Assembly: GCA_050257395.1 (NCBI GenBank) | Contig: JBLMWU010000057.1 | Location: forward strand, 1 to 64,000 | Source of the DNA: JAIRTY01 sp050257395 | Lineage (GTDB): Bacteria; Actinomycetota; Actinomycetes; Streptosporangiales; Streptosporangiaceae | Direction: 5' to 3' | DNA: 64,000 nucleotides | Shown: in pieces, positions 24,669 through 32,438 of the stretch | Position numbering within the stretch: position 1 is the stretch's first letter | How the letters are laid out: each line of letters begins with the position of its first letter | Program-made: the position numbers and the translations under genes | Notes under the pieces: model-generated | What the model saw: the letters and a program-made list of their open reading frames with translations, nothing else | What the model was told of the DNA's origin: nothing | Database searches by the model: none

Positions 24669-25180
24669 TGCGCCAGCACCCCTTTGAGCTGGTACTCCTC
24701 GACTTTGCCCACGAACCAGGCGGTGATGTCGTCTGGTTCGCTGAGCAGGCTGCCGGGCACGGTGGCGTCGCTGAGGCTGACCTCGATGAGCCAGCCGGGG
24801 CCGAACGGGTCGCGCTCGGCGAGCCCGGGGTCGGAGATGACCGCGTCGTTGACCGCCTGCAGGATGCCGTTGACCGGGCTGACCAGCGGCCCCACGAACT
24901 TGGCCGCTTCCAGCTGGCCGAACGGGCGGCCAGCGGTCAGGGTGGTGCCCACCGGCTGGAAGGAGAGCTGGGCCAGCGTCCCGCTGGTCTCGATACCGAG
25001 CGGGTCCATCCCGATCCGGGCCACGCCCTCGCCGGCCCGCAGCACCCACATGTGGGTTGCGGGCTCGTAACACCGGTCCAGCGCGAGCGGGTAACCCAGG
25101 ATCCGCATCATGGCGGCCACCGGCTCCCGCGCCGCGGCTGCGGCAGGTGAACCTGACTGGGCAGCGGCGTCGTCAGCCAT
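24665..25180 (-). CDS. lbpA: Lipoate-binding protein (LbpA, GcvH-like), copy 3, divergent
   Basis: A 171-residue lipoyl protein, longer at the N-terminus (about 20 Ala-rich residues before REPVAAMMRILGYPLALDR). The modified lysine is in FGQLEAAKFVGPLVSP. Other family parts are GTLAQLSFQPVGTTLTAG and RDPFGPGWLIEVSLSD. It is clearly more divergent than the two LbpA proteins at 16.3-17.2 kb. It sits directly between the radical SAM gene and the LplA-like gene, so it may be the substrate on which lipoate is built, or the main partner of sHdr. ATG at 25180 follows AGAGG; a GTG at 25183 is possible. Confidence 0.87.
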   Translation of the reverse strand: MADDAAAQSGSPAAAAAREPVAAMMRILGYPLALDRCYEPATHMWVLRAGEGVARIGMDPLGIETSGTLAQLSFQPVGTTLTAGRPFGQLEAAKFVGPLVSPVNGILQAVNDAVISDPGLAERDPFGPGWLIEVSLSDATVPGSLLSEPDDITAWFVGKVEEYQLKGVLAQ

Positions 25181-26199
25181 CACAGCCTCTTTCCGTCAGC
25201 CGCGGCGAAGGCCGCGGCGAGCTGGCGCCCGGGGTCACCGAACCGGGCGAGCACCTCAGGCACCGCGGTGACCGGCACCCCGGCGAGCGCGGACTCGGCC
25301 GCCTGCGTCATCCCGTTCAGGCCGTCCGCGCGCAGCCACGCCCGGTCGACGTGGCCGCGCACCACGCTGACCACGATCTGCGCGCCGCCGCGAAAGCCGC
25401 CGGCCGTCCACACCCCGGCCCGGACCTTGACCTGCCGGGCGGGTGCCCCGGCGGCCTGCGGCCGGGTGGGCCCGGCCAGCCAGTCCCGGTCGCTGAACCG
25501 GGCATCCAGCTCCGCGAGCCGGGCCTGCTCGTCACCGGTGAGCTCGCCCGGCGCCGCGGCCAGCCCGAGCGCGGACGCGTAGGCGGTGATGGCGGCTGCC
25601 TGGAACGCGGCCGGGTCGGCGGGGGTGGCGGTCACGTAGCGGCGCATCAGCCGGAGGGTTTCGGCCCGCTGTGCGGGCCCCGGCAGGGCCAGCACCCGGG
25701 TGGCGCGCTGGTGGTTGAACCGCTCGATCAGGTTGCCGCAGACCACGACCGCGTCCTCGATCTGGCCCGCCCCGTGCCCGCAGATCTTCCGGTCCCCCAC
25801 GCAGATCTCGCCGTCGTCATCGAGCCGCGCGTCCACCCCGGCGGCCCGGAACGCGGCCACCGCCGGGGCCAGCAGCATGCGCAGCGCATCCAGCCGGGCC
25901 GCGGGCACGGCACCGGCCGGCAGGCAGATCTGGAAGAACAGCTGGCCGTCGTCCAGGTAGACAGGCCCGCCGCCGACCATCCGCCGGTACACCGGCAGCC
26001 CTTCCGCCTGGCAGTAGCCGAGGTCCACTTCGGCCAGGTCGCGGTGGTAGCCCAGGCACACGTACGGCGCGGACGGGCGGGCGAACGACAGGGTGGCGGG
26101 CTCGCCCGCGCTCACCCCGTAGGCCACCGCGTGCCACAGGGTCTGCGAGCGCAGCGGGCTGACCCGCCCGAAGTCGATGACGCGAAGCACGTCAGTCAC
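25180..26199 (-). CDS. LplA-family lipoate-protein ligase homologue, second
   Basis: A 339-residue protein of the biotin/lipoate ligase fold. Motifs are YRRMVGGGPVYLDDG (the RRxxGGG-type loop) and GDRKICGHGAGQ, in which the lysine matches the ligase active-site position. The N-terminal PLRSQTLWHAVAYG replaces the usual LplA helix, so it is diverged. The C-terminal part (VRAGVWTAGGFRGGAQIVV) resembles an LplB-like domain. The GTG start lies inside the shdrC2B2 gene, an eight-base overlap. Together with sLpl(AB) this locus holds two ligase-like proteins; one may transfer octanoate from a carrier while the other activates free lipoate. Confidence 0.8.
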   Translation of the reverse strand: MTDVLRVIDFGRVSPLRSQTLWHAVAYGVSAGEPATLSFARPSAPYVCLGYHRDLAEVDLGYCQAEGLPVYRRMVGGGPVYLDDGQLFFQICLPAGAVPAARLDALRMLLAPAVAAFRAAGVDARLDDDGEICVGDRKICGHGAGQIEDAVVVCGNLIERFNHQRATRVLALPGPAQRAETLRLMRRYVTATPADPAAFQAAAITAYASALGLAAAPGELTGDEQARLAELDARFSDRDWLAGPTRPQAAGAPARQVKVRAGVWTAGGFRGGAQIVVSVVRGHVDRAWLRADGLNGMTQAAESALAGVPVTAVPEVLARFGDPGRQLAAAFAAADGKRL

Positions 26200-27502
26200 C
26201 GGCCGGGGCCAGGCCCATGGCCTCGTCGATGAGCTCGATGATGTCGCGGACCTGCAGGTGGGCGTTGCCGGTCGACTTGGCCGCGTCCTCGAACCGGGAC
26301 ACCTCGTAGGGGCAGCAGACCACCAGCATGTCCGCACCGGTCTGGGCGGCTTCCCGGACCCGGCGCTCGGACAGCCGCTCGGAGGTGAGGTCGCGGGTGA
26401 ACCCGTCCAGCCACATGCCGCCGCCTCCGCCGCCGCAGCAGTAGGCGTTCTCCTTGCAGCGGCCCATCTCAGTCAGCCGCACCCCCGGGATGGCGCTGAT
26501 CAGCTTGCGGGGGGCGTCGTATTCGCCGTTGTGGCGGCCGAGGTAGCAGGGGTCGTGGAAGGTCACGGTGAGGTCGAGTTCTTTCGCCCACCGCATCTCT
26601 CCGATCAGCGGTGACAGCAGCTGGGTGTAGTGCAGCGCGTCGAACTCGTGGCCGCGTTTGGGGTATTCCTTCACCAGCGCGTTGAACGCGTGCGGGTCGG
26701 GGGTCGCGATCCGGGTGAACTCGTACTTGGCCAGGGTGGCGGTGACGTCCTCGACCAGGGCGTCGAACAGGCCCTTCTCGCCCGCGAGCCGCTGCGAGTC
26801 GCCGACGGTCTTCTCCTCGTGACCGAGGATGGCCCAGTCGATGCCGAGCGCGTTGGCCACCCGGGCGAACGCCTGCGCTGCCTGCTGGCCGCGCGGGTGG
26901 TAGCTCCAGTAGTCCTCGACGTAGAACAGCACGTCCACCGGTGAGGGGTCGCTGGGCAGGATGCGGACCGGCGTGCCCGCCTTGCGGGTCCACTGGGCGC
27001 GCCGGCGCGGGTTCTCGCCGAGGGCGTTGCCGTACCGGAAGGTCTTCTCGAAGACGTCCTGCAGCTCGCCGGGTACCTCACCGCCGTCGGTCAGCGCCTT
27101 TTCCCGGACGGCCGGCATGATCTGGATCATGTCGACCTCCTTGGGGCAGACCCGCAGGCAGTTGCCGCAGGTGGTGCACAGCCACAGGTCGGGGTCGGCG
27201 AGCAGGTCGGTGCCGGTCTGGACCTTCCGGTGCAGCTTGCGCGGCGCGTACTCGCCGACCACGTCCACCGGGCAGACCGGCACGCACTTGCCGCAGCCGT
27301 AGCACCACTCCAGCGACTCGGCGCCGGGCAGCGCGCTGATCGCCTCGAATCCGTCCGGCCCGGTGCCGGTCAGCACCCGCGGCTCGAACATCCGGTTCCA
27401 CATGGCCGGCAGTTCGACCTCGCGGCCGGAGATGGGGGAGGCGACCGTCGCCGTCTCCTTCTCTACAGCCTGCGGCGGGACCTTCCGCCCTCCGATAGGC
27501 AT
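26192..27502 (-). CDS. Fused sHdrC2-sHdrB2-like Fe-S heterodisulfide reductase subunit
   Basis: A 436-residue protein that joins a HdrC-like ferredoxin part and a HdrB-like CCG part, as in HdrD. The N-terminal half has two [4Fe-4S] motifs, CYGCGKCVPVCPVD and CTTCGNCLRVCPKEVD. The C-terminal half holds a degenerate first CCG domain and an intact second one, with HDPCYLGRHNG and AYCCGGGGGGMW, then CCPYE. In the standard sHdr order C1-B1-A-hyp-C2-B2, this occupies the C2-B2 place as a single gene. It would be one electron-transfer arm of the sHdr complex. ATG at 27502 is three bases after the hyp-gene stop. The longer upstream frame is shadow. Confidence 0.87.
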   Translation of the reverse strand: MPIGGRKVPPQAVEKETATVASPISGREVELPAMWNRMFEPRVLTGTGPDGFEAISALPGAESLEWCYGCGKCVPVCPVDVVGEYAPRKLHRKVQTGTDLLADPDLWLCTTCGNCLRVCPKEVDMIQIMPAVREKALTDGGEVPGELQDVFEKTFRYGNALGENPRRRAQWTRKAGTPVRILPSDPSPVDVLFYVEDYWSYHPRGQQAAQAFARVANALGIDWAILGHEEKTVGDSQRLAGEKGLFDALVEDVTATLAKYEFTRIATPDPHAFNALVKEYPKRGHEFDALHYTQLLSPLIGEMRWAKELDLTVTFHDPCYLGRHNGEYDAPRKLISAIPGVRLTEMGRCKENAYCCGGGGGGMWLDGFTRDLTSERLSERRVREAAQTGADMLVVCCPYEVSRFEDAAKSTGNAHLQVRDIIELIDEAMGLAPAGD

Positions 27503-27504
27503 GG

Positions 27505-28251
27505 TCAGACCTCCAGGTGGTAGACGCCCAGCAGGCGGCGGATCAGGTCGGGCAGCGGCGGGACCAGCCGGGTGAACTCCTGCGTCATCCGCATCCGCAG
27601 CACCGTGAACATGTACACGCCGTACACGGCGGCCAGGAAAACGTCGGTGCCGAACAGGCCGGGCCCGGCACCGGTGAAGCCGGCGGCCTTTCCGGTCTCG
27701 TCCAGGAACGCGGTGGCCCGGCCGACGGTCAGGTACATCCCGCCGGGGCTGGCGCCGTCGGCCAGGTCGATGTCGTCGGTGGTGACCAGGCGCAGCGCCC
27801 CGGTCTCGGTGGCCGGGTCCCACAGCCACCGGGTCCACAGCCAGTACTGGCCGGGCTCGGTGAAGTGGAGCAGTTCGCTGGCCAGGTCGTAGCCGACCCC
27901 GGGCAGGCCGGCACCGCGCAGGCCGGCGGCGAACGCGTCGAACGCGTCGAAGCGCGCGGTCACCGGCTCGCCGGGATCGAGCAGGCTGGCGATGGCGGTG
28001 CCGAGGCGCTCCGGGCCGGCCTGGTCCAGGATCGCGTCGGACCGGCGGCGGGTGGCGAACACCCACCGCAGCACCTGCCGCAGGGCGGCCCGGTCCAGCC
28101 GGTTCGCGCCCGGCGCCAGCAGCTCCCGCAGCGCCCCCGACTTGCGCTCGAGGTCGCCGGCGATCGCCGCCAGGTCAGCGGCGCTGACCCGGCTGGCGAT
28201 CTCGCGCTGGAACTCCTGCGCGCTGGGAGTGTCGACAACGGCCCCTGCCAT
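27505..28251 (-). CDS. Conserved hypothetical protein of sHdr operons (Hyp)
   Basis: A 248-residue soluble protein lying exactly where the uncharacterised Hyp gene is found in sHdr operons, between shdrA and shdrC2. It has no metal-binding cysteine motif. It is Leu/Ala-rich, probably helical, with an aromatic block around EPGQYWLWTRWLWDP. The ATG at 28251 lies 14 bases after the shdrA stop. Its presence in the conserved order is the main evidence for a role in complex assembly or stability. I cannot assign a domain; it is a good candidate for an undescribed sHdr component. Confidence 0.8.
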   Translation of the reverse strand: MAGAVVDTPSAQEFQREIASRVSAADLAAIAGDLERKSGALRELLAPGANRLDRAALRQVLRWVFATRRRSDAILDQAGPERLGTAIASLLDPGEPVTARFDAFDAFAAGLRGAGLPGVGYDLASELLHFTEPGQYWLWTRWLWDPATETGALRLVTTDDIDLADGASPGGMYLTVGRATAFLDETGKAAGFTGAGPGLFGTDVFLAAVYGVYMFTVLRMRMTQEFTRLVPPLPDLIRRLLGVYHLEV

Positions 28252-28265
28252 CGGTGCCGGCCCGG

Positions 28266-29330
28266 TCAGCTCGCGCCGGCGGCGGCGCGCTGCCGCAGGA
28301 AACCGAACGCCTTCATCGCGGCTGCCGCCGCCGAGGACACGGTGTCCTCCAGGTCGGCCGGGCCGAGCGCCGCCCCGCAGGCGAAGATTCCCTCCCGGCT
28401 GGTCGAGACGGTGTCGAGCGGGCCGCTGACCGCGTTGATGAAGCCGTACTTGTTCTGGTCGATGCCGAGCACCCTGGCCATCTGCTTGGTGCCGGCGGAC
28501 GGCTCCATGCCGACCGAGAGCACGACCATGTCCATCTCGAGTTCCATCGGGCGGCCCATGGTGGTGTCCTCACCGCGGACCAGCAGCCGGTCGCCCTTGG
28601 AGATCACCTCGGTGATCATGCCCTTGACGTACTGGACGTGGTGCTTCTCCTGGGCCGGCCAGTAGATCTCGTTCTCCCAGTAGCCGTACATCCGCATGTC
28701 GATGTAGAAGATGTAGACCTTGGAGTTGGGCAGCAGCTGGCGGATCTCGATGGCCTCCTTGGATGCGACCCCGCAGCAGACCTTCGAGCAGTACTCGTTG
28801 CCGATGTGCCGGTCCCGGCTGCCCACGCACTGGATGAAGCAGACCCGCTCCGGCGCCTCGCCGTTCGACGGCCGCACCACCTGGTGCTGCGACAGCATGG
28901 ACTCCAGGTCCGGCAGCGTGATGACGTCCGGGTACTCGTAGTACCCGTACAGCTGGGTTTCCCGGCCCGGGTCGAAGTGGGTGAAGCCGGTCGCCAGCAC
29001 GATGGCGCCGCATTCGACCGGCTCCTCGCCGGACGGCCCGCGCACCGTGAGCGTGAATGCCCCGGGGTCGCCGGACAGGGCGGTGACCTGCGAGTCCAGC
29101 CGCACCTCGGTGCCGGGGTGGCCGGTCACCGCCTCGATCATGCGCTGGATCTGGGGGCCGGCCGGCTCCCCGTGCGGGGTCAGGCCCGCGTAGTTCTCCG
29201 CGATGGGGGTACCGCCGAGGAAGTCGCGCTGCTCGATGAGCACGACGCTGCCGCCGATCTCCGCCATGGCGTGAGCCGCGCGCAGGCCGCCGGGGCCGCC
29301 GCCGATGACGGCTACCGTGTCCGAGGACAT
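28266..29330 (-). CDS. shdrA: sHdrA: FAD-containing heterodisulfide reductase-like subunit
   Basis: A 354-residue flavoprotein, about half the size of methanogen HdrA, as expected for the sHdr type. The FAD-binding GGGPGGLRAAHAM begins at residue 10. A central cluster site reads CVGSRDRHIGNEYCSKVCCG. It ends ACGAALGPADLEDTVSSA, the family's FAD-binding tail. It would hold the flavin and the cluster at the centre of the sHdr complex that oxidises sulfane sulfur, probably on LbpA, to sulfite. It is preceded by shdrB1 with a 52-base gap and followed by hyp. The organisation and the short form support sulfur oxidation rather than methanogen-type bifurcation. Confidence 0.92.
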   Translation of the reverse strand: MSSDTVAVIGGGPGGLRAAHAMAEIGGSVVLIEQRDFLGGTPIAENYAGLTPHGEPAGPQIQRMIEAVTGHPGTEVRLDSQVTALSGDPGAFTLTVRGPSGEEPVECGAIVLATGFTHFDPGRETQLYGYYEYPDVITLPDLESMLSQHQVVRPSNGEAPERVCFIQCVGSRDRHIGNEYCSKVCCGVASKEAIEIRQLLPNSKVYIFYIDMRMYGYWENEIYWPAQEKHHVQYVKGMITEVISKGDRLLVRGEDTTMGRPMELEMDMVVLSVGMEPSAGTKQMARVLGIDQNKYGFINAVSGPLDTVSTSREGIFACGAALGPADLEDTVSSAAAAAMKAFGFLRQRAAAGAS

Positions 29331-29382
29331 CCGTTCACCTCAAATATCGTGATGATTGCGCGGCCGGGGCTGCGCGGATAGG

Positions 29383-30573
29383 TCAGCTGTCGACGTCGTC
29401 CCAGTCGAGGAACTGCTTCTCGCCGTTTTCCAGCCGCTTGATGTCGGCCTGGAATTCGGCCCACGCCTTCTCCCAGTCGATGCCCATCTTTTCCAGCACC
29501 GGCCGGTAGTCGGCGGAGTGCCAGTGCAGCTGGCAGACCTTGTACGGGTGGGCCCCCATGGCCAGGGCGGCGAACTGCGCCTCGCTCATGACGCCGACCC
29601 CGACGTTGCGGTCGTGCGCCTTGGCGGCGAACTGGCTCTTGTCGAGGGTGGTCACGCACCCGGTGTCGTGGGTGAGCACGACGTCCGGGTCGGCCTCGGC
29701 CTTCATCACCTCGATCTTGCGGAGGGTGGCGAAGGAGCGGGTGAAGTCGCGCTGGACGAGGATGTGCCGGAAGCCGAAGCCGCAGCAGTCGAACCAGGTG
29801 GAATAGGTGCGCACGTCGGCGCCGAGTGCCTGGGCGAGCCCGGTCACCACCGCGGTGCGCTGGCCGCCGTATACGTCCGGGTCGTAGATGGCGTCACCCT
29901 CGACCAGCTTGTAGTAGTGGCAGGCCGGATGGACGGTGACCTTGACGGCGGACACGTCGCGCACCTGCCTGGCCGCGATCTCGTGGCGCAGCGCGTAGAA
30001 CCACTCGGAGTAGTGGACGATCTCCTCCGGCAGTACCAGCTCCTTGCCGAGCTTGCTCATGATCCCGCGTACCTCGGCCCGCAGTTCGGGGTGGCGGATC
30101 AGCTCCTCCCGCACCTCCTTGTAGTGGCCGTAGGAGGTGCCGCAGTGGATGAGCGGGAAGTAGCCGGTCTCGTTCGCCGCCGCGAAGTTCCGCACGGCCA
30201 CGGCCGCCTGGGCCGCCATGTTGGAGGTGGCGCTGGCGTAGTAGTTCCAGGCGGTGCAGCTGGTCTGGTCCTGCGGGTCGTGGTAGTCGTAGCCGAGCTT
30301 GCGCATCACCCAGAAGATCGAGGTGGAGTAGCCGGGGATGTGACCGCACTGGCCGCACGACTTGTGGTGCCACAGGTGCGCCTTCTGGATCCGCTTCTCG
30401 CGGCCGTACTTGGTGGGCACGGTGACCGCCTCGCGGTCGATCTTCTGCACCACCAGCTCGCCGCGCGCCTCCAGCTCCAGCAGCTCCGCCCGCGGGTCCT
30501 CCAGCGCGCGGCGGTCCTCGCCGCGCTCGAAGTGCTCTTTCTTGCGCTTGAGTGCTTCGATCGGGATGGTCAT
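29383..30573 (-). CDS. shdrB1: sHdrB1: CCG-domain heterodisulfide reductase-like subunit
   Basis: A 396-residue HdrB-like protein. Two cysteine-rich CCG domains are visible: HKSCGQCGHIPGY with SCTAWNYY, and HPACHYYKL with STWFDCCGFGF, then THDTGCVTT. Such domains hold non-cubane [4Fe-4S] clusters that act on disulfides or bound sulfur. It begins MTIPIEALKRKKEHF, with an N-terminal extension of about 70 charged residues. ATG at 30573 overlaps the shdrC1 stop by four bases (ATGA), so the pair is coupled. A longer same-frame extension upstream is shadow of shdrC1. Confidence 0.92.
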   Translation of the reverse strand: MTIPIEALKRKKEHFERGEDRRALEDPRAELLELEARGELVVQKIDREAVTVPTKYGREKRIQKAHLWHHKSCGQCGHIPGYSTSIFWVMRKLGYDYHDPQDQTSCTAWNYYASATSNMAAQAAVAVRNFAAANETGYFPLIHCGTSYGHYKEVREELIRHPELRAEVRGIMSKLGKELVLPEEIVHYSEWFYALRHEIAARQVRDVSAVKVTVHPACHYYKLVEGDAIYDPDVYGGQRTAVVTGLAQALGADVRTYSTWFDCCGFGFRHILVQRDFTRSFATLRKIEVMKAEADPDVVLTHDTGCVTTLDKSQFAAKAHDRNVGVGVMSEAQFAALAMGAHPYKVCQLHWHSADYRPVLEKMGIDWEKAWAEFQADIKRLENGEKQFLDWDDVDS

Positions 30574-31298
30574 AGCTCGATCCCTTCGTCTTCCAGGCGC
30601 TCCTCCATGACCTCCTGGAGGATGGCGTGCAGGCTGGCGTCGACCTCCGCGATCATGTCGAGGGAGCCGGTGTGCAGCCAGATGAGGTAGAGCTCGATCA
30701 GCGTCTTGTCGCTGACGGCCCACCCGGTGGTGGTGGTGTGCAGGGTCTCCGGGGGGAGCGCGCGCCGCCACAGGTCGAGGTTGGCCGAGACGTCGCCGGT
30801 TTCCGGCCCCCAGTCGGGGAACGCGTCCGGCTGGAGCATGTCGGGCGACACCTGGGTGCCGGTGGACATGATCTTGTAGATGATCCGCGAGTACCCCGCG
30901 AGTGCTTCCTTGGCGGAGGTCAGGCCGTTGCTGACGGCCACCTCCCGCATGATCGTGATGATGCCGCCGGGGTTGTTGCCACGGGGGCAGCGCAGGCAGG
31001 AGAAGCACTGGGAGCAGTCCCAGATGTCCTCCTGCATCTGCTGGTAGATGAGCTCGACGTCTTCGCGCGCCGCCGCCTGGGCGATGCGGCGCGGGCTGAA
31101 GTCGTAGAACCGGGCGGAGGGGCAGGCGGCCACGCAGATGCCGCACTCGTAGCAGCCGTACAGGTAGTCACTGAACCGCAGGTCGCTCTTGACCTGGTCG
31201 AACAGCCGGGCCTTCTCCTCGTAGGGCACGTCTGCGTAGCCGGCTACCGCGGGGGCCTTGTAGTGCGCGTCCGGCTGGGCGGTGTCGGTCCTGGTCAT
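30570..31298 (-). CDS. shdrC1: sHdrC1: two-cluster ferredoxin-like heterodisulfide reductase subunit
   Basis: A 242-residue HdrC-like protein with two [4Fe-4S] cysteine sets, CYECGICVAACPS and CSQCFSCLRCPRGNN. The second is compact, as in other sHdrC1 proteins. The C-terminal half is acidic and helical. It would relay electrons between sHdrB1 and sHdrA. It lies ten bases after dsrE and begins the core shdr block. Confidence 0.92.
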   Translation of the reverse strand: MTRTDTAQPDAHYKAPAVAGYADVPYEEKARLFDQVKSDLRFSDYLYGCYECGICVAACPSARFYDFSPRRIAQAAAREDVELIYQQMQEDIWDCSQCFSCLRCPRGNNPGGIITIMREVAVSNGLTSAKEALAGYSRIIYKIMSTGTQVSPDMLQPDAFPDWGPETGDVSANLDLWRRALPPETLHTTTTGWAVSDKTLIELYLIWLHTGSLDMIAEVDASLHAILQEVMEERLEDEGIEL

Positions 31299-31308
31299 CG
31301 TGTCCGCC

Positions 31309-31692
31309 TCAGAAACTGATGACAGCGTCGGCGTTGATGGCGAGGTCGTTGAACGCGGCGCCGCCGATCATCTCGACGCCGTCGATAAGCTCGTCGAGCC
31401 GCAGGTCGTTCAAGTCGAGCGAGGGCTGGCAGATCAGCAGCCGCACACCGAGGCCCGTCGCCTGCTCGATGAAGTAGCGCAGCGGCTGCCCGACCTCACC
31501 CTTCGGGCCGATCTTGTCCACGATGTCCTTGCGCAGCAGCGTCGGCCCGTACATCGTGAAGTAGATCATGACCTCGCACTCCATTGCCGCCGCCGAGGCC
31601 GCGAGGAAGAACGGGGTGGCTGACCTGCCCGGATCGCTGATCCCGTGGGTCTGCACGTAGAGGATCTTGGAGTCGAAGTCGCCGGTCCACAT
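31309..31692 (-). CDS. DsrE-family sulfurtransferase
   Basis: A 127-residue DsrE-like protein. It begins with a Rossmann-type strand (KILYVQTHGISDPGRSATPF), a typical DsrE N-terminus, and has one conserved cysteine in LLICQPSLDLNDL, the position that carries a persulfide in DsrE proteins. DsrE-TusA pairs bring sulfane sulfur to the sHdr-LbpA system. It sits directly between tusA (11 bases upstream) and shdrC1. Within the family it is nearer DsrE3-type proteins than the heterohexameric DsrEFH; this is inference from context. Confidence 0.87.
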   Translation of the reverse strand: MWTGDFDSKILYVQTHGISDPGRSATPFFLAASAAAMECEVMIYFTMYGPTLLRKDIVDKIGPKGEVGQPLRYFIEQATGLGVRLLICQPSLDLNDLRLDELIDGVEMIGGAAFNDLAINADAVISF

Positions 31693-31703
31693 CGCCGCGG
31701 GCC

Positions 31704-31949
31704 CTACTTCGCCCGCCGGATCAGCACATGGAAGACATCGCCCTGCCGGTCGATGCCGAGCAGTTCGTTGCCGGTGCGGCCGCTCCAGGCCTTCATGTCC
31801 GGCTCGACCCCGGGGTCGGTAGCCAGCAGTTCCAGGACCTGGCCCGGCTCGATCTTCTTGATCGCCTGTGCGGTCTTGACGACCGGGAGCGGGCAGGACA
31901 TGCCGGTGCAGTCCAGCACCTGGTCAGCCGCTGGGAGGGCTTCGGCCAC
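31704..31949 (-). CDS. tusA: TusA-family sulfur carrier
   Basis: An 81-residue TusA/SirA-like protein with the signature CTGMSCPLPVVKTAQAIK, in which the CPxP cysteine carries sulfane sulfur. The start is GTG with AGGGGAA upstream. It is the first gene of the whole leftward operon, 120 bases from the divergent zinc-ribbon gene. Its job is to hand sulfur to DsrE and onward to sHdr/LbpA. Confidence 0.92.
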   Translation of the reverse strand: MAEALPAADQVLDCTGMSCPLPVVKTAQAIKKIEPGQVLELLATDPGVEPDMKAWSGRTGNELLGIDRQGDVFHVLIRRAK

Positions 31950-32001
31950 TGCGTTCCCCTTCGGGGTAGGCTAAATGAGACGTAGGACACATTCGCGATT
32001 G

Positions 32002-32017
32002 CACATATGGTTATGTG
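32002..32017. promoter_or_regulatory. Operator-like inverted repeat upstream of the sHdr operon
   Basis: CACATATGGTTATGTG has perfect six-base arms (CACATA and TATGTG) around TGGT. It lies between divergent genes: 53 bases before tusA and 53 before the zinc-ribbon gene. It sits in an AT-rich pocket, the most obvious promoter region of the sulfur superlocus. ArsR-type repressors, four of which are encoded just beyond, are the likely binders; this is inference. Confidence 0.6.
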
Positions 32018-32069
32018 TGACACCGGGGTTTGTCCAGTGTTACGGCGAGATTGATGGCAGGCGGCGACC

Positions 32070-32429
32070 ATGTCGATCCACGACCTGCGGTGCGACGTGT
32101 GCGGCCGCTACCTGCCGGAACCGGCAGCCGGGGTGCGCTTCGTCCACCATCCGGGGCTGCCGGAGCTGCGCGACGATTCCGGCGTCGCCTGCCTGGCCTG
32201 CTGGGCCGCACTCACAGACGGGCTCAGCCTCTCCGCCACCGGGCAGTGCGCCGCCTGCGGGGAACCCGCGCCCCGCAGGCAGAGCCTGCATGTCCGCCGG
32301 TTCAGCGATCCCGGGGCATGGCGCCTGTGCGCGCGGGACGCGGTCGGCTTCCTCAACTCGCTGCGGACGGTGCAGCCGAAGCTCGACCTGGCGACGTTCC
32401 GGTTTCCAGGGGTGCCGGAGAGCACCTGA
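32070..32429 (+). CDS. Zinc-ribbon protein divergent from the sHdr operon
   Basis: A 119-residue protein with four CxxC-like pairs or singles: CDVCGRY, CLACWAAL, CAACGEP and LCARD. This looks like two zinc ribbons. The N-terminus MSIHDLRCDVCGR is unlike any enzyme I recognise. It shares its promoter region with tusA, separated by the inverted repeat at 32002, so it may be co-regulated with sulfur oxidation. It converges on the first ArsR gene with nine bases between stops. A small metal- or thiol-sensing role is possible but not shown. Confidence 0.65.
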   Translation: MSIHDLRCDVCGRYLPEPAAGVRFVHHPGLPELRDDSGVACLACWAALTDGLSLSATGQCAACGEPAPRRQSLHVRRFSDPGAWRLCARDAVGFLNSLRTVQPKLDLATFRFPGVPEST

Positions 32430-32438
32430 GCCAGGCGG

